Shown here in pieces: positions 55,704 to 64,000 of a stretch of DNA of 64,000 nucleotides. Origin of the DNA: Craterostigma plantagineum (taxonomy: Eukaryota; Streptophyta; Magnoliopsida; Lamiales; Linderniaceae); contig JAPQWV010000001.1 in assembly GCA_027422505.1 (NCBI GenBank), forward strand, positions 5,270,001 to 5,334,000. The letters run 5' to 3'. A program made the position numbers and the translations under genes. The stretch's first letter is position 1. Each line of letters begins with the position of its first letter. The notes beneath the pieces were generated by a model that saw only the letters and a program-made list of their open reading frames with translations, made no database searches and was not told the origin of the DNA.

Positions 55704-56307
55704 ATGCTAACATTGATTCTAGCTTTGATATTTACACTAACCTCGTCAGCGATCGATAATCTCAGTGTAGTTTCAGCATCAGCAATTAGCGGCCCATATA
55801 CCAACTTTTCGATAGCCAAACCAAACTGCGTCGATCATTGTGGAGATATAAGAATCCCATTTCCATTCGGCCTCAAAGACGACAACAAAAACTGCTACCA
55901 CAATGACAGTTTCTTCGCGACATGCAAGCATACTTCTAGCCCGCCTAGGCTGTTTGTACAGAATTCCTCGATTGAAATTACGAATATATCTCTCGATGGC
56001 CAGATCACGGTCTTGCAGTTCATATCGAAAGATTGCAGGAACTCGCGTTTCTAGCAATGACCCGTTTATCAAAATGCCTCAACCTTTCATTGCAAACTAC
56101 ACGGCCAACAAGTTGACAGTCGTGGGGTGCGACACAAATGGCGTCGTCTATGGGAAACGTCTCAATCGCAAGTACGCAGCGGGCTGTCTTTCTGTGTGTT
56201 ATTCGAAGGAAGATTTGATCGAAGGGTCGTGCACGGGCGTGGGGTGTTGCCAGACTTCTATACCGAAAGACGTTTGGGACGTTGGGTTGAGCTTGATTAG
56301 TTATGGT
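55704..56307 (+). pseudogene. WAK-A part 1: signal peptide and galacturonan-binding domain
   Basis: The start MLTLILALIFTLTSS is a signal peptide. The pectin-binding WAK domain follows (NCVDHCGDIRIPFPFG, LFVQNSSIEITNISLDG). A frameshift near 56040 moves the reading to another frame (NDPFIKMPQPF, CYSKEDLIEGSCTGVGCCQTSIPKDVW). Sequence ends at SLISY, where copia X starts. The next residues (DNYTNV, then CGYAF) are on the minus strand from 34539. Unlike WAK-B, no intron splits VVGCDT. Confidence 0.92.
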
Positions 56308-56622
56308 TGTTAGAAATCATTAAGCTCTCATTTGAAACTAATGGCAGACACCACTTCGTATAATATGCAGACATCTCCTGATATCGAGGAGCAATGATTG
56401 GAACATGCTCGAGATATTATTAGTTTGCTACTTGTTACTATGTCTCGAGTATTCCATATGCTACTATAAATTTATCAACGTGGTATGATGTAGTGGAGTG
56501 AGACATGTGATAATAAAATAACAATTACAAAACTCCTCTCCTCTGTCGCTCTTCTCTCACCAAAAAATATTTCGTTCTCCTCTATTCCAAAAAACCAAAA
56601 CCAGTAAGATACAAAGATAACA
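56308..56622 (+). repeat. Copia X 5' LTR
   Basis: 315 bp from TGTTAGAAATC to AGATAACA. It matches 34854-34540 in reverse complement at about 98 percent by eye. Confidence 0.94.
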
Positions 56623-56624
56623 AG

Positions 56625-56637
56625 TGGTATCAGAGCT
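56625..56637 (+). promoter_or_regulatory. Copia X primer binding site
   Basis: TGGTATCAGAGCT lies two bases after the LTR and ends at the gag ATG (56640). Confidence 0.9.
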
Positions 56638-56639
56638 CC

Positions 56640-59600
56640 ATGGCAAATACTAATACTAACGCTGCCAGTATCAACTACATGATGTGTCCGCGTCTATCAA
56701 AGACGAACTATGACAAATGGTCCATACACATGAAAGCGTTGCTTGGATCACAAGATGCTTGGGAAGTCGTCGAGTCCGGGTATACAGAACATGAAACACT
56801 GGCAGGCTTATCTGGGAACCAAGTAAAAGAGCTGAAAGAGTCACGCAAGAAAGACAAGATTGCGCTCTACCTGATCTACCAAGCCGTAGACGAATCGGGT
56901 TTCGAAAAAATTGCTGGCGCAAAGAGTTTCAATGAAGCATGGGGGATTCTTGAAAAGGCGTATCAAGGAGCGAATCGAGTCGCAGGTTCGGCTAAAAACT
57001 CTTAGACGAGAGTTTGAGACGCTGTGGATGAAGGAAGGAGATAACGTATCTGATTTCATACGAAGGTCGAAACCGTTGCCAATCAACTCAAGAGGAACAG
57101 TGAAGAGGTACCGGAGAACAAAATAGTCGAAAAAATTCTGCGATCCTTAACCACTGATTTTGACAGCATCGTATGTGCCATTGAGGAATCGAAAGATCTC
57201 TCTGAGATGACTGTGAATGAGTTGACAAGTTCTCTAGAGGCTCATGAACAGAGGAGGGCATCTAGAAAACGTGAAACGACAGAAGAAGCGTTGCAGGCGA
57301 AGTTGAAAATAAAATACGACAATCCCAACGAAGATGACGACAGAAGCCGACAACTAGAAAACTATCGAGGTCGAGCAACTTATCGAGGACGTGGAAGATC
57401 AGGAGGAAGAGGAAGAGGTTCATCAAATGAAGGCAACATAGAAAGCAAAAATCGCTCGTGGAACACATATCGAGGCGGACGAGGTCGAGGTAGACACAAT
57501 AAGAGGAATGTTCAATGTTACACGTGCAAGAAGTATGGCCATATTGCTGCTGAATGCTACTTCAACGAACAAAGCAGCGAAACGAAAGAGCATAAGAAAG
57601 CTGAGGAAGAGATCCTGCTGATGGCGAGCGAGGAGGACAACTCACATAAAAGTCAAGAATGGTACCTCGACAAAGGGGCGAGCAACCATATGAGTGGCAA
57701 TCGAGATATGTTCGTGGAGATACAAGAAACGAAGGGAGGTCAAGTAACCTTCGGTGATGCATCCAAGGTTAAAGTCGAAGGTCATGGAAGAGTGAAGATT
57801 CGGTGCACGAATGGTCATCACAAATACATATCTAACGTCTAACGTGCCAGAAATGAGAAGCAACATACTCAGCGTTGGGCAATTAATTGAACGAGGCTTC
57901 ACGATAATCATGAAGAATAACATGATGGAAATCAGAGACAACGACAAGCTCGTGGCACGGGTGAGTATGACCGAAAATCGCATGTTTAAATTAAAGATCG
58001 AACATGTGCAGGAGAAATGTCTAAAGGTGACCGAAGATAGTGAAGTAAAGCTTTGCCATCAACGGTTAGGGCACCTAAATTTCAACAGCGTGAGGGATCT
58101 AGCAAACAAGACAATTGTAAATGGCATGCCATATTTAGGAACGGCGGATGGCATGTGCGAAAGCTGCATCATTGGAAAGAATGCAAGAAATCCTTTCCCG
58201 AAGGAAACAATGTTTCAAGCCAAAAGAGTCTTGGAGCTAGTTCACACGGACATATGTGGACCAATTACACCGGAGTCGTTCAGTAAGCATCGATATTTCC
58301 TCACATTTATTGACGATTATTCTAGGAAGACTTGGATATATTTCTTACGAGAAAACTCAGAAACTTTTGTGATGTTTAAGAAATTTAATGCCCTAGCTGA
58401 GAACGCAAGCGGGGAGCGGATAAAAGCTATCAGATCCGACAGAGGCGGCGGGTACACGTCAAAAGAGTTTCTAGCATTTTGTGAAGAAAACGGGATTCGA
58501 AGGTATCTCACGGCTCCGTACTCTCCTCAGCAAAACGGCGTAGTGGAGCGGAAAAATAGGACGCTTCTCAATATGGTCCGTTGTATGCTAAAAAGTAAAG
58601 AAATGCCGAAGAAGTTTTGGGCAGAAGCAACTCGATGTGCTGTATACTTGCAGAACCGCTGCCCGTCAGTGAGCTTGAAGGGAAATATCACACCGCAGGA
58701 AGCTTGGTGCGGCACAAAACCTTCAGTCGGGCATCTACGAACCTTTTGAAGTATAGCATACGCTCACGTTCCGGATGGTCAGCGAACGAAGCTAGATGAT
58801 CGGAGTATTAAGCTCGTCTTTATCGGTTACGATGAAAGGTCAAAGGCTTATTATCTTTTAATCCTAATACTAACAAAGTTATTGTAAGTCGTGACGTACA
58901 GTTTGACGAGAATAGCTGCTGGAACTGGAAAATGGGACATACACACATCGAAACAGATGTTGGAAGGATACCACCTCTAGCGACCAATCCATCTGACGAA
59001 GATGAGACGACAACCGTGATCAACCAACCGGAAGATCCTATGTCAGATGAAGACGATGAGCCCCTACAAGGAAGAACGAGGACCGTGGCAGATCTTTACC
59101 AAACGTCGAATAATATGAACCTCATATGCCTACTCGCCGATGCAGAAAATGTTACATTCGAGGAAGCTACGAAGGATGAAAAGTGGAGAAAATCGATGAG
59201 GGAAGAAATGGAGGCCATCACGAAGAACAAGACCTGGGAGCTCGCAAACTTACCGAACGGACAAAAGGCGATAGGCGTGAAGTGGATATACAAAAAGAAT
59301 CTAAACGTGAAAGGAGAAGTGGAAGGATATAAAGCAAGGCTCGTAGCAAAAGGATACAAACAAAGGCTGGAATCGACTACGAAGAAGTGTTTGCGCCAGT
59401 TGCGAGGATGGAAACAATCCGACTGCTAATGTCGATTGTAGCTTATCGAAAATGGGTCATATATCAAATGGACGTTAAATCAGCGTTCCTGAATGGAACA
59501 ATAGAAGAAGAAGTTTACGTCGAGCAACCTCCCGGCTACAAGCAGATCGGACAAGAGGAGAAGGTGCTGAAATTGAAGAAAGCCCTTTACGGGTTAAAAC

Positions 59601-60313
59601 AGGCTCCAAGAGCTTGGAACACGAGAATCGATACATACCTCAAGAACCGAGGTTTCAGCAATGCCCCTATGAACACTCTTTGTACGTGAAGGTGCGACAA
59701 ACAGATATCTTATATGTTGTTTTATATGTAGACGATCTAATATTTACAGGCAATAACGAAAAGATGATCGCCGAGTTCAAGTCTGAGATGATGACCGAGT
59801 TTGAAATGAGTGACCTAGGAAAAATGTCATACTTCTTGGGCCTCGAGGTGAAACAGGAGAAGACCGGAATTTTTGTGTCACAAGAACGATACACGCTTGG
59901 GATCTTAGATAGATTTGGAATGAACGACTGCAATCCAACAAGCACACCCGTTGAGTGCGGGACAAAACTGTCCAAGTTCGACAAAGCTGAAAAGGTAGAT
60001 GGAACTATGTATCGAAGCGCTGTTGGATGCCTACGGTATTTAACGAGTACAAGGCCGGATATCTCTTGTGGAGTTGGTCTTGTAAGCCGCTACATGGAAG
60101 ACCCAAGCGCTACTCATTGGAAGGCTGTGAAAAGAATATTTCGATATTTAAAGAAGACGGCGTCTCACGGGTTGTTCTATCCTTGGACAGACGATTTTGT
60201 AATCACAGGATATTCTGATAGTGATTGGAGCGGAGATACGGACGACCGCAAAAGCACGACTGGATATGCATTCTTTGCTGGCAATACAGTTTTCGGTTGG
60301 GCATCCAAGAAAC
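56640..60313 (+). pseudogene. Copia X gag-pol, frameshifted
   Basis: Gag starts at the first ATG (LSKTNYDKWSIHMKALLGSQDAW) and breaks near 57000. The Arg/Gly-rich region with knuckle CYTCKKYGHIAAEC is at about 57360-57560. Protease WYLDKGASNHMSG has Lys in place of the active-site Ser. Integrase is at 57811-58749 (HQRLGHLNF, CESCIIGK, IRSDRGGGYTS, YSPQQNGVVERKNRT). RT is at 59200-59800 (MDVKSAFLNGTIEEEVYV, VLYVDDLIFTG). RNase H starts GYSDSDWSGDTDDRKSTTGYAFF. Frame changes occur near 57010, 57840, 58750, 59390 and 59680. Confidence 0.92.
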
Positions 60314-60388
60314 TGTTGGCATTTTTCCAGCCACATGCATCAGCCCACCAAAGAAGAAAATTAAATAAAATAATATTATAATATTTTA
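60314..60388 (+). repeat. First 75 bp of the copia Y 5' LTR, separated by the inversion
   Basis: TGTTGGCATTTTTCC onward is the reverse complement of 35870-35796. It is the part missing from the LTR at 39992-40554, with a four-base TAAA shared by both pieces. Confidence 0.92.
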
Positions 60389-61084
60389 GTTCCTTGCACG
60401 TTCATCTTAGAGTCAAAACTTGCTCCAAGGATTGATTTGAGGATTTGGTGAGGCGCTCTTCATGAACTTGTAATGAGCTTGTTAGTTCACGATAAGTGAA
60501 CTTGGTCAAGTCCTTCGACTCTTCGATTGCGGCAACAATATAGTCGTATTTAGAGGGAAGACTCCTTAGAACTTTTTGGACAATCTTCTTCTCTTCAATA
60601 GTATCTCCAAGGTCCTGATTTGATTGACGATCTCAGCAACTCGAGTGAGATAGACGTGCATGGTGTCGTTGTCTTTCTTCGCCAAGTTATCGAATTCTCT
60701 CATTGGAGTTTGATTGACGTTACTTTTTCGTTTCCTTGAAAACTTTCTTTGAGAACATCCCATGCTTCTTTGGACTTTTTAATGCCATGAATTCTGAGAT
60801 AGATGGTTTTGCTTAGACCTTTTTGGATGTACCTTAGAGCACTAGCATCCTTCTTCCGATTTTTGTTGTACTCTTTTTGTTGTGCGTCTGTCCATTCTTC
60901 TTCATCGGACTCGCCTTATCTTCTTGAGGTGGTGGCCCTGCACACGTTTTTTCAACAACCTCCCATAGAGCTTGCGAGATAAACAACGTTTCCATTTGAC
61001 TACACCAATAGTCGAATTTTCTCCGTCAAAGATTGGAATTTGATTCGGAGTGTAAGAGAACATAGTCGTCACTTGATTTGCCAT
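60389..61084 (-). pseudogene. Copia Z gag, N-terminal part
   Basis: Minus-strand MANQVTTMFSYTPNQIPIFDGEN, then pieces in other frames including REFDNLAKKDNDTMHVYLTRVAEIVNQIR. These are typical of copia gag (DUF4219/UBN2 type). At least two frame changes occur (near 60960 and 60600). Confidence 0.85.
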
Positions 61085-61320
61085 TTCACGTATGCATGCT
61101 CTATGTTGGGTTATTCACCAATAATTTTATGCGTGACTTTGTGAGGTGATATAAAGTGGTTGCTTGAGAAAAAGCGCGTGTATGAAAAAGAGAGACTATG
61201 TGTAGTTGAAGTGTAAGGTGCTTGCTTGGAAATAAGTTTCACGTGTATGGAGAGGTGGTTGCTTGGTGTATGAATATGGGAGGGTGAAGTCGATGCCTTT
61301 AAATTTTTTTTTAATTTTTC

Positions 61321-61336
61321 ATTTGCTCTGATACCA
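61321..61336 (-). promoter_or_regulatory. Copia Z primer binding site
   Basis: Minus-strand TGGTATCAGAGCAAAT, five bases after the LTR end. Confidence 0.85.
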
Positions 61337-61341
61337 CAATT

Positions 61342-61604
61342 TGTTGGAGATATAAGAGAGAAGTAGTACTTCGGCACTTTCTTGGTTGATATTGCTTTTC
61401 TTACTCAATAATATTGAACGAGATGCATAGATTTATATAGATGCTAAGTAGACAAGCTAGCTACACATAATTGACAAACATGGATGTTGCTTTTCTTTTT
61501 GGCTTTCTTGTCTAGATCATGTCTTGTCTAGATAATGTTTGTTGGCTTGTCTAATTGTGGTCTTGTTAACATGCATTAGTAGTTGCAAATTAGGACTTTC
61601 AACA
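61342..61604 (-). repeat. Copia Z 5' LTR
   Basis: 263 bp, reverse complement of the LTR at 42762-43023 with a few differences and small indels. Confidence 0.92.
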
Positions 61605-61810
61605 AGCAGCCCTACGTACACCGCTTACATCAAGTAATAGAAAAATCCCAGAACTTGAGGATGAACACATACTACAGTGTGTGAAGTGTGAAGAACAGTG
61701 AAGTAATCGAATTAAATAAATTTCTTGCGTTAATATATTTAACCAGCTGATGATAAAAACGTCGTCAGTAGTCGCGTTCTCATAAGTAGGCTCATCCTTT
61801 AAGTAAGAAG
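61605..61810. other. Flank between copia Z and C1b, perhaps the rest of the copia V LTR
   Basis: When the inversion is undone this segment lies directly upstream of the copia V LTR end (43024-43164), with Z inserted between them. It could therefore be the first part of the V LTR. No V LTR partner is in the window to test this. No gene is seen. Confidence 0.4.
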
Positions 61811-62304
61811 TGTTGACGTGGCAGCAGACCCGGTCGAGTAATACCGCTGCTAATATTTGAACAATTAAAGATAAAATGTGGACACCGAGATTTAACGTGG
61901 AAAACCCCAAAATAAATCGGGGTAAAAACCACGGGCAAGGAAGAAGAATCCACTATAGAGAAAATGTAGGAGTTACATCCTCTCAATCTATAAAGGAGAA
62001 AACCTTCAATATCTCTCTTTATAGTCGGAGAAAATATCCGACAAACTCTCTATTATTTTCCCTCTATTTATTCTCTCTTGACTGATCCCTTTGGATTTCT
62101 TCTGTGGGATGCAATTTGCTCTGCACTGAGCCATCATATTTGTAGGCAATCAGAGCAATGTGAACGGCCATATGAAAATAATAAAAAAAGTCTTCAGCTA
62201 CAATTTGAGAATATTGCGCCGTTCCTCTTCTTTTGACTAATCAATGCCACATGTTCTTTTTTTCTTCTTTGGCTTTTCAAGCCTCGTGGCTTATTAAGTC
62301 GACA
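61811..62304 (-). repeat. C1b 3' LTR
   Basis: The outer about 240 bp resemble the C1 LTR (for example AACGTGGAAAACC and AAAGATAAAATGTGGACACCG on the plus strand). The part at about 62085-62290 is unlike C1, so the two LTRs are subfamilies sharing ends. Confidence 0.88.
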
Positions 62305-62412
62305 ATCTCCCACGTGAAGATTTGATTAAGGATCAATCGGATCTTCACACCATTCTTTCTCACTTGCCTTTCATGTTGCTTACGTCTCCGCTAGGCCACT
62401 TGAGGAACGACA

Positions 62413-64000
62413 TCAAACGAACTTGTCAGTGTTGACCGAGTCAACATACCCTCTGACAGTAAAGTCTGCTCCTCCGTAACATAATGCAACATCTGAGGTT
62501 CCTTTGATATATCGTAGGATCCTCTTCACCGCGCTCCAATGCTCTTTGCCCGGATTCGCCATTGACCGACTTACTACTCCCACTGCATGTCCAATGTCTG
62601 GTCGTGTACAAATCATCGCGAACATAGGACTTCTCATCGCTGATGCATACGGTACTCGAGACATCTCCATCCTTCCCTCTTCGATGCTAGGACTCATACT
62701 TGAGGATAATTTGAAATTAACAAGAAGTGGGGTAGAAATTGGCTTACAATCTTGCATATTGAAGCGTCGCAAGACCTTCCTCAAATAGTTCTCATGCGAA
62801 AGCCAAATCTTCCTATTATTTCTGTCTCGGTGAATTTGCATCCCTAGAATCTTGTTTGCTAGTCCCAAGTTCTTCATTTCAAATTCCCTAGTCAATCGTG
62901 TCTTGAGTTCTTCAACACAATCTTTGTTGGGCCCCGCTTCCAACATGTCGCCAACATACAACAGTAATACGATAAATCGCTTTCACCAAACCTCTTGAAA
63001 TATGCACAAGGGTCTGCATTTAATCTGTTGTATCCAAGGCTTATGATGAAGAAATCAAATCTCTTATACCAACACCTCGGCGCCTGTTTGAGATCGTATA
63101 GAGATTTGTTCAACCTGCAAACCAAGTTCCGCTTTTTTTGTCTTCAAAACCTTCCGGTTGGAGCATATAAATCTCTTCTTCAAGATCTCCATGAAGAAAA
63201 GCCATCTTCATATCTAGTTGCTCTAGATGTAGGTCGAATGTAGCACACATCGCCATGAGTACCCGAACAGTCGTCAGTCGAACCACATGTGAGAATATCT
63301 CGTTGAAGTCGATGCCTTCTTTCTGAGCGTAGCCTTTAACCACCAGTCGTGCACGAAAGCGCTCTGGTGCTGCTTCAGAAGAATCTTGTTCGACAGACTT
63401 CCCTTTCACTTGAATCGTCGTCGTCTCTGAGCGTTCCTTTGTAGTGCTATCATTTTCTTCGATTCGTTTATCTTCTAAGAAGATAACCTCCCTGCTGATG
63501 ACAACCTTGTGGGCAGTGGGATCCCACAAGCGATACCCCTTCACACTATCAGCATACCCCAAGAACAAACACTTTCTGGACTTTGGATTCAGCTTCGCAG
63601 TTTCTTGGGCGTTGTACATCACGTACACAGGACTTCCGAATATATGGAGTTTGGAATAATCCGTTGGCTTTCCGGTCCACATCTCCATCGGCGATTTCTG
63701 ATCAATTGCCGTTGAAGGCGATCGATTGATCACGTAGCAGGCGGTGTTAACTGCTTCTGTCCAGTATGATTTATCCAGACCTGCAGCTCCCAACATGGCT
63801 CTTGTCCTCTTTAACAGAGTCATGTTCATCCGCTCCGTCATTCCATTTTGTTGTGGAGTATACGCCGTAGTGAAGTGTCTTTTGATGCATTCCCTCTTGC
63901 AAAAGCTATAAAATTCCTTGCCAGTATATTCTCCTCCATTATTCGTCCTCAAACATTTTTTTCCGTCTGTCAGCGTAGCTGGTTTTCCATCGATAGCCTC
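62413..64000 (-). pseudogene. C1b pol fragment (integrase to RNase H) with two internal deletions
   Basis: The minus-strand frame from 63952 has TPQQNGMTERMNMT (integrase) and GYRLWDPTAHKVVIS. It jumps from SSEAAPE to RFRARLVVKGYAQKEG, losing about 108 codons present in C1. RT continues with a frame change near 63110 and another near 62960 (YVGDMLEAG where C1 has YVDDMLVAG). At GYVDS it jumps to VNTDKFV, losing most of RNase H. It is defective in RT and RNase H. Confidence 0.92.

Larger units (their letters stand above)
56308..60313 (+). mobile_element. Copia X, 5' part (inverted block), inserted in WAK-A exon 1
   Basis: LTR 56308-56622 and a primer site are followed by gag-pol up to WASKK in RNase H, where copia Y was inserted. 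The remaining RNase H and 3' LTR are on the minus strand at 34540-35233. Target duplication ATGGT here, ATGAT at the far end. Confidence 0.94.
60389..61604 (-). mobile_element. Copia Z, 5' part (LTR, primer site, gag start)
   Basis: Read on the minus strand: 5' LTR 61604-61342, primer site 61336-61321, gag from 61084 to 60389, where it meets the copia Y fragment. The gag continues in frame at 40555 (GT-TTWHHKGRG) once the inverted block is turned round. Confidence 0.92.
61811..64000 (-). mobile_element. Copia C1b: C1-related, internally deleted, cut by the window end
   Basis: The 3' LTR (61811-62304, 494 bp) has C1-like ends (TGTCGAC...CGTCAACA on the minus strand) but a different central part. 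The coding part matches C1 closely except for two large in-frame deletions. The 5' portion is beyond 64000. Confidence 0.92.

Noticed and set aside
59614..60381. Apparently intact 255-codon copia frame ending in AFFQPHASAHQRRKLNKIIL
   Set aside because: The last residues are translated from the start of the copia Y LTR; it is a chimera made by insertion, not a natural C-terminus.
1..64000. tRNA, rRNA or other RNA genes
   Set aside because: Only 12-19 base matches to the 3' end of initiator tRNA-Met were seen, all at retroelement or pararetrovirus primer sites; no full cloverleaf was found.

Overview
The window is nuclear DNA of a flowering plant, most likely a eudicot. It is AT-rich and holds intron-containing wall-associated-kinase (WAK-like) genes and many plant LTR retrotransposons whose primer binding sites match initiator tRNA-Met. 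It also holds an endogenous pararetrovirus and several plant DNA transposons. Nearly everything is a transposable element. The only apparently intact host gene is one WAK-like receptor kinase (WAK-B, 45759-49101, four exons, 795 codons). A second, tandem WAK-like gene (WAK-A) survives as a shattered pseudogene.

Layout. 1-6304: decayed Ty3/gypsy chromovirus, plus strand. 6305-17293: endogenous caulimovirid on the minus strand, more than one genome length, with a 954-bp hAT element in its reverse transcriptase and a 267-bp Stowaway-like MITE in a rearranged second copy. 17294-19101: repeat remnants and sequence with no recognised gene. 19102-34539: the 3' two thirds of WAK-A (minus strand). Its kinase exon is interrupted by a small non-autonomous LTR element (L, 19912-33454), which itself carries a young copia (C1) in its 5' LTR and an older copia (C2) in its body. 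34540-40554: the 3' end of copia X (minus), then copia Y (minus) inserted in X. 40555-60388: an inverted block of about 19.8 kb with the 3' part of copia Z, a copia gag remnant (V), a dynamin-like PH exon, WAK-B, copia W (minus) just after the WAK-B stop, the WAK-A promoter and 5' exon, the 5' part of X and the first 75 bp of the Y LTR. 60389-64000: the 5' part of Z (minus), then a C1-related, internally deleted copia (C1b, minus) running off the window.

How the pieces fit. X, Y, Z and WAK-A are each cut in two, with the halves on opposite strands. Turning 40555-60388 around restores all four at once. WAK-A becomes one minus-strand gene tandem to WAK-B, X regains two facing LTRs with a near-matching 5-bp target duplication, the Y LTR regains its missing end, and the Z gag frame closes. 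The inversion therefore happened after WAK-A had been hit by X and X by Y. No operon-like cooperation exists here. The elements relate by nesting, and the WAK genes by tandem duplication.

Points of most interest: the inversion with both junctions readable; an extra WAK-B intron that looks created by a short repeat insertion which supplied both splice sites; element L, whose whole internal region is one Lys/Glu-rich reading frame starting on the primer binding site; and the over-length pararetrovirus integration. All identifications come from reading the sequence and recalling family motifs. No database search was possible.
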